DNA from: Dendrophyllia cribrosa
Lineage: Eukaryota > Cnidaria > Anthozoa > Scleractinia > Dendrophylliidae
Direction of reading: 5' to 3'
Length of the DNA: 64,000 nucleotides
Assembly (NCBI GenBank): GCA_024195265.1
Contig: JAJLRJ010000004.1
Location: 2,631,659-2,695,658, forward strand
Under the pieces are notes generated by a model that saw only the letters and a program-made list of their open reading frames with translations, made no database searches and was not told the DNA's origin. A program made the translations under genes and the position numbers. Below are positions 10,518-20,259 of this stretch, one piece after another (the first letter of the stretch is position 1; each line of letters opens with the position of its first letter).

Positions 10518-10874
10518 ACATTCAAGTGACGCCTGGCACGAGATCTTTCACATGAAAGATCCGGCAACTGCCAGCAAGTTTAATTTCTGCGTCGTACATG
10601 TATATGGACCTCTGCATTTAAAGGTTTTCTGTTATCTATGACGTAAGCAAATATCGCTCTATAGGCTGACAGAAAAAGGCGTCTGGCGATAAATATGATA
10701 TTTTTTATTAGCTGGAGGCTAATTGCCAGTCTATAATATGACTCTGTATGTAGTTTTCACAACTCCACAAGAGTTTTGCTGTGTTTTTTCACTCGACCCT
10801 TTTAAACCTGCCGTTCAACAGTCAATTGACTGCAGCAATTAGAGATCTTGAATGCGTTTATTGGCTAAAACATA

Positions 10875-11905
10875 CAGTGTGTTGCCCAGTTTCCGGCCAG
10901 TACCAGTTTCCGGCCAAAAAAAACTTATGTCCGTTATGTTCGTCGGAGTTTTAAATTTTTGTCCACCGAAGCATTCCGAAAGAAAGACGAACATTTCCGC
11001 TATACATTGGTGGTTTTGGCGCTCGTTTTGAACAAGAAACGGCCGAGGAAGGACAGGTTTTGTCCAGGTGATTAAACGTTTAGCGATTAATTTTGGTTCG
11101 TTTCACTGCACATCAAAACTACCGTAGATTATCAAATAGTTCGTTTCACAGGAAATATCTCAAGGAGCTTCATAATTTTTGGACAAATGTTAGATTAAAG
11201 ATGAAAGTGATTAGGGAATCTATCATCATCAGCTAGAATAAGGCTGTTCCTGAAATTTTAGCAGTCAAACTCTCAGCGAAGATTTCGACCTAGTGTACCA
11301 GTTTCTGGCCACTAAAAGACACATTACTCAAAACCTATTTCTTTTTTAGTGAAAGAACCGAATTTTAAAATTTACTGGTCGAGAAATTAAAGATACATGT
11401 GTAAGTGTAACAAAGATTACGAATTAACAACAGCTAATGCATGTATAGCGTGACTAAAAGTACGTAAGTCATATGTATTTGTTTAAGTAGTCTGTCAACA
11501 TACCGCGGAAGACACGCTTCCGGGTCACTGAGGTCATACATATTTTGAATACTGTGTAAAACGGTAGATGACAAAGCTTAATATTGAAACTTGCCTGATA
11601 TTTATAACTAGGCGACCACTATTATCAAGGGGCTTAAAAGTCGGTTTACTTCGAGAGGTTTCAAGGAAAATTTATTTTAAGTCGATGGCCGGAAACTGGG
11701 CTAGCTGGCCGGAAACTGGGCAACTTACTAGTTTTGCGAAAAATGGTATAATTTCTTTAATACTTGGGGAAAGCCGCCAATCATTGAACATTTTAAAGGT
11801 AAGTACATGAACTGTCTTTGAAAGGAAATTGAGAAATTTTCCGCACAAAAACAAGAAGTTATAGCGATTACAAACTAAAGTGGCCGGAAACTGGGCAACA
11901 TACTG
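10875..11905 (+). mobile_element. 1031-bp TA-flanked TIR element E1, copy 1
   Basis: Begins CAGTGTGTTGCCCAGTTTCC and ends in the inverted form ...CATACTG, giving imperfect TIRs of about 25 bp, flanked by TA (10873-10874, 11906-11907) as in Tc1/mariner-like insertions. The motif CCAGTTTCCGGCCA or its complement recurs in the terminal regions and inside (10902-10917, about 11295, 11688-11720). No transposase is encoded; the 80-90-codon ORFs show no known domain. The copy at 48903-49933 is inverted, the same length and by eye identical. Confidence 0.9.
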
Positions 11906-11907
11906 TA

Positions 11908-12205
11908 AAGTACGGATCCAATCCACATTTTGTGTTTAATTTGAGGGCTGATTTCGATAGAACTAAAAACTAAATGCTTATTAAAATATGTGTTAAATGA
12001 GATTTGCCCTTGATCGACCCCAACTTAAAAGGTCTCACTTTTAGTATTTTTTACATGTCCGATGGGAGTCGCCTTCAAGCGACTCGGCAGTAAGCATTTG
12101 CGCAAGCGAGGCCGGAAAAAGCCGTACGGCCCCACTACAAAAGCGGACGGCCTCGCGCGTTAAAATTTCAAGACATTTTGTCTCCAAATTGGTCATACGA
12201 TAAAA
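11908..12205. other. Noncoding stretch
   Basis: No gene. A GC-richer patch (about 12060-12160, with GCGAGGCC and CGGCCTCGCGCG) is probably part of another repeat. Confidence 0.4.
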
Positions 12206-12268
12206 TACTTATTGACTAAGTTAGGTCGGGCCGAATGGGAAAATATTTGGCTCTCGGTCGAGGCGCAA

Positions 12269-12305
<37 letters not shown>

Positions 12306-12352
12306 AGCCAAATATTTTCCCATCCGGCCCGACCTAACTTAGTCAATAAGTA
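12206..12352. repeat. Foldback MITE, 48-bp arms
   Basis: 12206-12253 and 12305-12352 are reverse complements (TTAGGTCGGGCCGnATGGGA and AAATATTTGGCTC blocks), with a GC-rich loop rich in CGCTGCGCTCGG. Confidence 0.93.
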
Positions 12353-12859
12353 CATATTATCAATTTTGAAAAGCTAACTAAGACAAAGTTGCATCAATGG
12401 CAAACAAAAAGTAAATATAATGATTACTAAAACTGCAATTAAAAACGTTACAAAATTATTGATATAAAAGATGCACAGAAAATAAAATATTGCAATCGAA
12501 TGCATGTCTATAGATAAGTAATTGTCCAAAAATCTAATATATGTAAAATAACTAATAAGTTAATGCAAATGAAAAAAAACCCGCTACAAATCGGTTTTGC
12601 TTCGTTCTCCCTCTCCAGATTTAGACCAGAAGAGAAAGGTTATAAAGTGTCGTGTGAGAACAGATTTGTAAACTAAAGAGTTGTCAGTAAAATAAATAGA
12701 ATAAACAGAGGGTGTAGCTCCATTTTAAATACTAGTAAAATCTACTTATGTATTACAATAATACCTAAATAAGCAAATTATTGTGTTTAAGAAAAAATAA
12801 ACATAAAAATTTTATGACAGTGTAATTAAAAAAAAGAACAGAAATAAAGCATGCATTAG

Positions 12860-12941
12860 TATCTAACAGTATGTGTCATAGAGGAGTCATTCATGGTTTG
12901 TATCTAACAGTATGTGTCATAGAGGAATCATTCATGGTTTG
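12860..12941. repeat. 41-bp tandem duplication
   Basis: 12860-12900 and 12901-12941 (TATCTAACAGTATGTGTCAT...) differ by a single base (GAGGAGTC/GAGGAATC). Confidence 0.97.
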
Positions 12942-13103
12942 TCTTCAAATAAATGTTTTATCCATATGAGACAAACTCTATTTTCGCTGTGCTATTAAAA
13001 CTCCAGCCCTGAGTTACAAGGTAAAACAGACAATAGTACCAGTAAACCATTTTAAAACAATTTCAGTCTGAAATAAAATTTTTAAGAGAATTAATTTTTA
13101 CAT

Positions 13104-13290
13104 CCAGGGCTCCAAAGCGGGGGGAGGGGGTCTCCAGGGCTCTAGGGCTTCAAATCTATAGGGCTCCAAGTCTCCAGGGCTCCAGGGCTCCAGGGATCCA
13201 GGGCTCTAGGGCTCCAAAGAGGGGGCTCCCAGGGCTCTAAAGATAAGGTCCCCAGGGCTCCAAAGGGAGGGTCTTTAGGGCTCCAAGTCC
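13104..13290. repeat. GGGCTCCA minisatellite
   Basis: Many variants of an 8-9-bp unit, GGGCTCCA / AGGGCTCTA, interspersed with GGGGGA-rich spacers. Clearly repetitive and unlike its AT-rich surroundings. Confidence 0.9.
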
Positions 13291-13414
13291 ATGCAGGACG
13301 CATCCCAGCTCTTAGTCACCTGGTAATTCCGCAGCCGCTTCCCTCAACAACTCGTACCACTCTTTCGCTCTGCACTTTGATACACTGATCGGTCAGGGAA
13401 GCAGGCACAAATTC

Positions 13415-13457
13415 AGGAGGATATGACTTCATCGCCACATAACTGAATTAAAATGAG
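13415..13457. repeat. Left arm of an outer inverted repeat (partner 15965-16025)
   Basis: GGAGGATATGACTTCATCGC and the following CACATAACTGAATTAAAATG match the reverse complement of 15982-16025 with few changes. The arm is interrupted by the hAT-like MITE and resumes at 14176-14196. Confidence 0.85.
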
Positions 13458-13465
13458 ATAAGGCA

Positions 13466-14175
13466 TAGGCTTTGGTAGATTGTGCTAGCATAAGTTTAAG
13501 CATAATTTAGCAAAACGAGCATTATTTTAAGCTTTTATTTCAGTTTAGCACTGCTAGCATAATCCGAGCTTTTTTGCGTTACAAACAAAAAAAACCATCA
13601 TAGTTCTAGAATAATTCAGTTTGTATTTTATTTCTGTTTTGTTTTTGGAAAATACTGAGGTCTGTGCTAAGGTCCATGGTCAAATATGGTCCGGCAGACT
13701 CTAGGTCACCCTGTGGTCAGCGTATCTGAGAGACTGAGACTCTCCTCAGGCCACCACGCTTATGGCGTCGTCCTCGAGTACATCCACTTCCAGCACTTCC
13801 AGACCTTTCAGCACTTCCATTGCCGTACCGAGAGCTTCAATCTCTAGAGAACGTGTTCCTAAAAGTAATACCCAGAAACGGTTGATTTTGATATCATTTG
13901 TTAATCATTTGGCTTTTCGAGGTGCGCACATGCGTGATTTGAGATGCTAAAGACTGTAAGACTGGAAGGTCGAATATATGAATGTTCATTAAAGTCAAAA
14001 TTGATAGAGTTAAGCTACTGGTGATCTTTATTTTCCTTAAAATCTAGTAGCATAATTTCGGTGACAGAGAGCATAATTTTCAGAAAGTAGCATAATTTTT
14101 GCATAATTTCTAAAAAATATGAGCACTGCTAAAAGCATAATATGCTTTTTTTCGAGCACAATCTAACAAAGCCTA
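13466..14175. mobile_element. hAT-like MITE with 8-bp target duplication
   Basis: TIRs TAGGCTTTGGTAGATTGTGCT (13466-13486) and its near-complement at 14155-14175 (one mismatch). Flanked by ATAAGGCA (13458-13465) and ATAGGGCA (14176-14183), an 8-bp duplication with one change, which is diagnostic of hAT-type insertion. Subterminal GCATAAT repeats occur at both ends. No transposase; a serine-rich 62-codon ORF inside is not convincing. Confidence 0.85.
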
Positions 14176-14188
14176 ATAGGGCATCCTC

Positions 14189-14260
14189 CTACATTGTTTG
14201 GGTCCCACAGGAATTTTTATTGTGGTGTAAAAATTCCTGTGGGACCCAACAATGTAGGAT
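14189..14260. repeat. Hairpin, 32-bp arms
   Basis: TCCTACATTGTTTGGGTCCC... is followed after a short loop by ...GGGACCCAACAATGTAGGA, with a one-base length difference. Lies between the MITE and the first Penelope-like element. Confidence 0.93.
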
Positions 14261-14324
14261 AATGAAATGAAAAAAATGTTGAAATTGACGCTGTTCATAT
14301 AATTTTTCTCTACCAATAATTTTT

Positions 14325-14352
14325 ACGTTTCGGCAATGCTGCCTTCTTCAGG
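14325..14352 (-). ncRNA. Hammerhead ribozyme core in Penelope-like element 1
   Basis: The minus strand reads CTGAAGA, then A-GGCA-GCAT-TGCC (4-bp stem II, tetraloop), then GAAA-CG. Both conserved catalytic boxes of a hammerhead ribozyme (CUGANGA and GAAA) are intact. Hammerhead motifs are known in the terminal repeats of Penelope-like elements. Position just downstream of the GIY-YIG end of the element supports this. Stem III would be very short, as in other PLE ribozymes. Confidence 0.7.
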
Positions 14353-14405
14353 GTACAAAACTATTAAAAAAAACGTTAAAAAGTTCGTTAAATTAGCTCA
14401 CGTGC

Positions 14406-15859
14406 CTAGTTGCATGTGCACGCACGTAGCAGCGCGCGCCGGCGCGCGAGTGGGCAAAAAAATGAATTCACGTGAAAGTAAAGCCTTGATTTAGACCACT
14501 CGGGGCCATGGTTTCTTTGCCTGAAAATAAAGCGCATTTCCTGCTTCTTGCGATACTCCTGGTTGGTTAGGCCTGCCTTCAGTTCAGCGACTTTCATATC
14601 TTGCAGTGAATGATTTGGTTGGTTAAAATGCGCAGGTACAGGAAGGTCATTTCTGCCGTTGATTACATCCCTGCGGTGTTCTCTGAAACGGTCAGTCAAC
14701 CTGCGCCCAGTCTCTCCAACGTAGACAGTTGATGGACATTTGTCGCATGTCAAACAGTAAACCACGTTGTCCGTGATGCAGGTAAAGTGCCCTGTGATAT
14801 TGACATGCCCTTTGGGTGTTGTAATTGTAGTAGATGAATTTACATGGGGACATGTACGGCAAACGGTCCTGTTGCAAGGGAAAGTACCTGTTGGGTGGTT
14901 CAGAAGGTCCCTCGGTAGGCTGCTTCTGACTAACAGGTCCTTCATATTCTTGGCACGCCTGAAAGCCTTCAGTGGTGGTTTTCTGAAAATATTGGTGGTC
15001 GTGCTGTCATCGTGAAGGATCTTGAAGTTCCTTGAAATTATTTTACAGGTGTCCAGGTTCATGGGGTGGAAGGTGGTGACGAATGGTACTCTATCATTAG
15101 CGGTGATGTTTCCAGTGCTATTCTCCAGAATTTCAGCTCTCGATCTGGTCGATGCTCGTTCTCTCCCTCTTCTTATCAGATCGTTCGGATGACTGCGTGT
15201 TATAAAAAAGGTCTCCATTTTTGTTGCTTCGATGTTAAAGTCGTCGTTTTCACTGCAGATCTTGCGCAGTCTAAGAAACTGACTATAAGGTATGGATGAC
15301 TTGCAGCTGGATGGATGGGATGAGCTGAAGTTGAGGTAGGAGTGGCTATCTGTGTCTTTGTAATATACAGAAGTGGATATGCGATTATCTCGAGGTTTCA
15401 TGTAGATGTCTAGGAACGGAAGCTTGTCAGACCATGACAGACCATGACAGACCATGTATACTCAAGGTTAGGGTTGAACGAGGAGGCAAATACAAGGAAC
15501 TGACGGAGGTCTTCTTCACTGCATGAAGCAGCACCGGCCACATAATCCATGTATCGCTTGTATAGGTGTGGCTTTGTACCGGTGAAACTCGATAGCATGC
15601 GTTCCTCAATGAAGCCAACAAAGAGACATGCATAATTTGGTCCTAATCGGCTACCCATGGCAACTCCACCTGTTTGCTTGTAAAATTCACCATTAAATTC
15701 AAAGGTGTTAAGTGTTAATACTAGTTCTGCCATACGTAGGAGAGTATCTGTAGGTGGTTCAAGTACCTCTCTCTTGTCAAGATAGTGTTGCAGTGCGCGG
15801 AGACCCTCATCATTGGGTATGACTGTATAAAATGCCTTAATGTCCATAGTGAACACCAA
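14406..15859 (-). pseudogene. Penelope-like element 1: RT plus GIY-YIG endonuclease, 5-prime truncated
   Basis: Two overlapping minus-strand ORFs. The first (15859-15410) starts inside the RT at T-M-D-I-K-A-F-Y-T-V-I-P, continues Q-T-G-G-V-A-M-G-S-R-L-G-P and has Y-M-D-Y at residues 103-106 (codon 106 at 15542-15544), where active enzymes have two aspartates. The second (15455-14406) has a C-x4-C-x2-C cluster (C194, C199, C202) and then the GIY-YIG endonuclease: V-Y-C-L-T-C, V-Y-V-G-E-T-G-R-R-L, R-E-H (about 232-260). The frames are separated by extra copies of a 10-bp unit (ACCATGACAG) at 15431-15450; two added units equal a shift of two. PLE RT with a C-terminal GIY-YIG is the family hallmark. 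The N-terminal part of the RT is absent. Confidence 0.9.
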
Positions 15860-15862
15860 ACG

Positions 15863-15922
15863 CTTTTGGTAGAGAAAAATTATATGAACAGCGTCAATTT
15901 CAACAATTTTTTCATTTCATCA
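15863..15922. repeat. Inverted copy of the PLE1 3-prime end
   Basis: TTTTGGTAGAGAAAAATTAT and the following 35 bp are the reverse complement of 14260-14316. So the truncated 5-prime end of PLE1 is joined to an inverted piece of its own tail, an arrangement often seen in Penelope insertions. Confidence 0.88.
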
Positions 15923-15964
15923 TTCAGTATAACGCTGCGCAGGTAATTTAAATATTTATCACTC

Positions 15965-16025
15965 AATGTAGGATGATGCCCTATTTCATTTTAATTCAAT
16001 TATGTGGCGATGAAGTCTATCCTCC
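15965..16025. repeat. Right arm of the outer inverted repeat
   Basis: Reverse complement of 13415-13457 plus 14176-14196. Encloses PLE1, the hairpin and the hAT-like MITE. Confidence 0.85.
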
Positions 16026-16196
16026 CGTAGTATTGTAGTATTAGGCGGCAAAGGTTTGTTCAAAAATCCCAAGTTATTACCTTTTAAGTATAGATTGTAT
16101 CGTAAAGACTTTTGTTCTTGGGCCATCGTAGCTTAATAAGAAATAGAACACAAACCGCGGTGATAAACATATTGAACTTATTCATTTTTGATAAAA

Positions 16197-16235
16197 CTTG
16201 ACGTTTCGTATGCTACTACATACATTTTCAAAAGT
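16197..16235 (-). ncRNA. Degenerate hammerhead motif in Penelope-like element 2
   Basis: The minus strand reads TTTTGAAAA, a perfect stem II (GTATG-TAGTAG-CATAC), then GAAACGTC. The GAAA box and stem are intact but the first box departs from CUGANGA at two positions, so activity is doubtful. Confidence 0.5.
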
Positions 16236-16339
16236 GATCGTTACAGTGTTGAAAACTATACTTATACATTATTGAAAAGGGACTGGGACCGAGATTAAGT
16301 ACTAAACTTAACAGTTGATCTATAAAAAGAAACAGCTAA

Positions 16340-17298
16340 TTAATAAAGCATCAGCTTCTCGCTACTGACGTTTGCATTAAAAGCTGGCTTCAGTTCTTGT
16401 ATAAAGAATGTTTCTTTGATTTTACAGTGGAAATCAGTTTTGCCCGACGCTAAGATATCAAAATGATCCCACTTGATGTTATGTCCAGTGGTGTTGACAT
16501 GGTCAGCAATGGCTGATGTGTGGTCATGCTTAGCGAGGGCCTTAAAATGCTCAGTTTTTCTATCATGAAGCCGTCGTTTAGTTTTACCAATGTAAAATTA
16601 TTCACAATCCCAACAACTGGCTTTGTAAATAACTTTAGACTATTGAGAATGATTCAAGCGGTCCTTGTACGGGAAAAAAGATTTGATGCGGCGAGTGTTT
16701 TAAAAATAATTTTAAGGTTGACACAAGAGTAAAAATTGTATACACAAGATTTAAGACGTTTAGAGATTTGGTTGCTTTGTAAACCTAAATAAGGTAGCAG
16801 GATAATAATATCCTTCTTAGGAACAGTGGAGACATGGTTGTTTGACTTGTTAATGTTTCTGTTTATAACATTATTTATGTGAAAGGTGATTATCCCTTGA
16901 GGGTAACCATTCTGAAGAAGAAGTTTTCGAAGTTCATCAAGGGCAGATTGCAGCAACAATGAAGAGGAGCAAATCCTGTAGCAGCGATAGGTGAGGGTGC
17001 GGATGAGATTTATTTTATATTTGCGCGGAGTAAAGGAATCCCATTTGGTGTATACCCCCGTGAACGTTTTCCTCCGGTAGATAGAAGTCATGAAAGTGTT
17101 GTTTGGGCAGCCTTTAACGAGGATGTCTAGAAACGGAATCGAGTTGTCCTGTTCAAATTCAATGGTAAATTTGATACTGTTGTGACAATTATTCAAATAC
17201 CGCAGGAAATTATCAGCAGTGTCTTTGCTGTCAAACATTGTAAAAGTGGGAAAATGTAAGTATAGATTATGTTTATATTTTTTTATATATGTGGCCAT
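16340..17298 (-). pseudogene. Penelope-like element 2: RT tail plus GIY-YIG endonuclease, broken
   Basis: The minus-strand ORF 17298-16654 covers the PLE RT C-terminal region (F-L-D-I-L-V-K-G, then Y-R-R-K-T-F-T-G-V-Y-T-K-W-D-S-F and the L-I-R-T-L-T-Y-R-C region). After a frame change near 16655 the endonuclease follows: Y-K-A-S-C-W-D-C-E, a stop codon, F-Y-I-G-K-T-K-R-R-L-H-D-R, then H-V-N-T-T-G-H and I-K-E-T-F-F-I-Q-E-L-K-P, ending at TAA 16340-16342. The RT catalytic palm is missing, so the element is 5-prime truncated. It belongs to a different PLE subfamily from element 1 (little residue similarity, different ribozyme stem). Confidence 0.85.
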
Positions 17299-17934
17299 AA
17301 TAGTATACGTTACAATTTTCTGCTACCTGAAAGTAGCGACTCCGCAAAATTTATTGAAGTAAAAGGCTGCTAAATCCGGAACTTTACGTTATTAACTTCC
17401 GTCGCTTTCAAAATGAGCCGTTGACAAATTAATCATAAATTTAAATATTAAATAAACCTATTTTCTTTCTTTCCAATATCTAACGGTGATACCATGAGCT
17501 AAAAGGTTGTCCCTGCAAGCATTTTAGCGGCCATTTAAAGAGGGGTATATAAATCTGGCTAAATCCATGAACACCATTGGTGTTCCTTCCAGGAGGGGGT
17601 GACTCCCATATATAACTGACGGGGGTGCTCCTCGTACCATTCAGGGGTTAAAATGATGTTATAGTACTTCGTAGGGTGTTCACTGTAGTTGTCCACATTT
17701 CGTTGAAAAGATGAGTGTATGTAGAACTTATCGAATTTCTCGTCAATAGAACTTCTGAAAACGCTTATTAACCTTACGCTTATTTAGACAACTTGGCGGC
17801 CATTTTGGATGACATCACGGACCCTTAGCAGGGCCACAACCCATAGTATTTACCTCATTTTGTAGAGCTTATCGCAGGCTATCTACAGACGTAAAGTATG
17901 TCCGAAATATTGCATCATCGCCAAAACCCATGGA
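17299..17934. other. Noncoding stretch
   Basis: No gene recognised. Contains GGGGGTGACTCCCATATATA...GGGGGTGCTCCTCG, resembling ends of GGGGGTaCTCCC-type MITEs. Confidence 0.4.
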
Positions 17935-17952
17935 GGGGGGGGGGGGGGGGGG
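17935..17952. repeat. G18 homopolymer
   Basis: Eighteen G in a row, followed by a C-rich stretch. Confidence 0.95.
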
Positions 17953-18029
17953 TTGCAACACCCGCACTTTCAATCCCTCTTCCCCCCCGCACCTCTTCCT
18001 CAGTGCCATGATTTTCATCTCCTGATGTT

Positions 18030-18064
18030 CTTAATCTTCTTCTTCTTCTTCTTCTTCTTCTTCT
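18030..18064. repeat. (TTC)n microsatellite
   Basis: About eleven TTC units. Responsible for a Phe/Lys-rich spurious ORF on each strand. Confidence 0.95.
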
Positions 18065-18069
18065 TCGTC

Positions 18070-20259
18070 TTCACAGTAATGTCTTTTCTATTACTTCCTA
18101 CCAAAACCCATTCATTAACTGAAGTTGCAACCTCTAGAATTCCATCAACTGAAAACGTATATATTTTAGAAATATAATACATTAATGTGACATCAGTGAC
18201 AACAACGCTTTGGTGTATTTTATTTTTAACCACAAATCTAACGCTGTCATGATTTTGTTTATATCATGCTGAGAAGTGTGAAAGGAATGAGAAAATAAAG
18301 CAATGAAGCAAGGAACGGGTACCCGAAATTGATACTAATATTTTATTTTTTCCTAAGCGAACACTAAACGTCAAAGAAATTCATTCACAGAATATTACAA
18401 TCGACAATTTTGAAGCTATAATATTATCTCTAGTTACGATTCATCATAAGTCATCACACAACTATGTTTCAAACAACTTTATGTTTTACATGTATTTTAG
18501 ATGGGATCTGACTGAAGTCATTTTTCCTCATTAATAATAAACGTAACTAATTTGTTTTAGCGTTATTCACTCGACAGAAAATAGCCATTTCATTAACACC
18601 GATCAGCAACAAGAGGATTTTGCAGATTTCAAAAACCGTAAGTTAAAACTTGCTCATAAATGGTAACGGTTTATTGTTTTCAGTCTCTCTTACACACTTA
18701 ATAAGTGACTAATTTTCCCTTTTGTAGTTGTCACTGTATCAATTTGAAATCCGTTACAGAATTCTGTTATCTTTAGTTTACTTCATTACCAGTATATCTC
18801 CATCAAGGCTGAAACATGAAACATTGTAGATTTGTCCTTTGTTCGGAAACAAATGTACGTTGCCTACTGAGATTTACTGTGCTTGAAAGTTTCAATGATA
18901 GAAACCGCACTACTAGAACGCTCTTTAGAATGTTACTCCGAGTTTTTCAATTTTCGGTGATTTTGTTTTATTGAAGTTTATTTTTGACGGGTCTTAAAAG
19001 GGAATTTGTTATTATTGCTTGCCAATTACCGGACGATTATTTTGGCCTACATGTCAACACCTGGCATCTCACAGACCTCTGGCCTTGTCCACACTTTGAT
19101 GTGTTTGTTAAGCAAACATGTTGACATTCAAAGAGCATTAAGGCCGTCTTTATTTGAGAGGAAATTAGCTATTTTATTTAACGACTTGTTTTATAAAGCG
19201 ATGAGGTCTCTATGCAATTTGTTTTAAAACAATGGCTGTGTAAATAATAAGTCTGAAATCCATAAGATGGAAGACAGTGCAAAAATTGGGTATTCAAAAA
19301 TGAGGAAGATTAAAATTTTCTTTTAAAATATTATTATCTTTCTACGGGTTGCTGTTCTTGCCAGAAGAAAATTAGACTCTTTAGCACATTTTGTTATATG
19401 ACTTGAAAAAAACACTTTACATTTGATTTGAATCATGCTGAGAGGTGTGAAAGAGGCGGGAAAATATAGATAGCTTCTATAGCGGGTACCTGTCTCTTAT
19501 GTGTCAATTTCAGCAGTGCTATGAGGCAAAATGTCGCTTTCACCCATACCGGACTGCCTGAGTATATCAGTTTTTTAGTGGAGTGACGTTATATTTTGCA
19601 TTATTTTTATTTTTCTGTTAAAACATAACGTCTGCTAAGCAATTATAAAGTTGTTGATCAGATAGAAAATTACGATTAATTTAAACGTCTTCTACTAAAC
19701 CTTTCTTTTAATCATAGGATTGCCTAAGTTTATTTTTAAAAGGCCATTACATTTTACAAACAGAACTGCACAGAAGAAAGACTTTTTTATTTTCCGGTTA
19801 GAACATAATGATTGCTAAGCAATTATAAATGAGAAGTGGTAATTAATGCAATTAACTTTAACGCCAAGGTTGAGATTTCTGACATAAATCGCTGCCTTAT
19901 TTATGTTATGAGAAGTATCCCGATAATTCCAATAGCAGACATTTGCAATTTTAACACCCCACATGAATATGATACGAAAAAATATATATATTTAAAGGCC
20001 TCACAGTTGGTACTGAAAAGGAGCGACAAACAGTTTCCTAGAATATTATTGCATTTTCTTTTTCGTTTTGTTACGCTTTATTGCTACGAATATTCGGCCA
20101 CTTAACGCTATATAATACCGGTGCACAAATGCTATATTGATTCTTGAGTTCAGTTGTTCTCTTCCTTTCTTTCTAGTCTTCTCGAAGCCTTGGGCTTATA
20201 GTTTTTGATCCGTATTATTAATATTGCATTGTTTTCCATTGCAGCATAACTCTTCAGAT
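18070..20259. other. Upstream region of family copy A
   Basis: AT-rich with no recognised gene. Diverged local duplications: ATCATGCTGAGAAGTGTGAAAG near 18263 and 19433, and AACATAACGTCTGCTAAGCA near 19623 and 19805. Promoter elements were not recognised. Confidence 0.4.

Noticed and set aside
13762..13950. Serine-rich 62-codon ORF
   Set aside because: Inside a non-autonomous hAT-like MITE, low complexity, no homology seen.
14767..15299. Plus-strand ORFs of 77-82 codons
   Set aside because: Antisense to the Penelope-like RT/endonuclease ORF.
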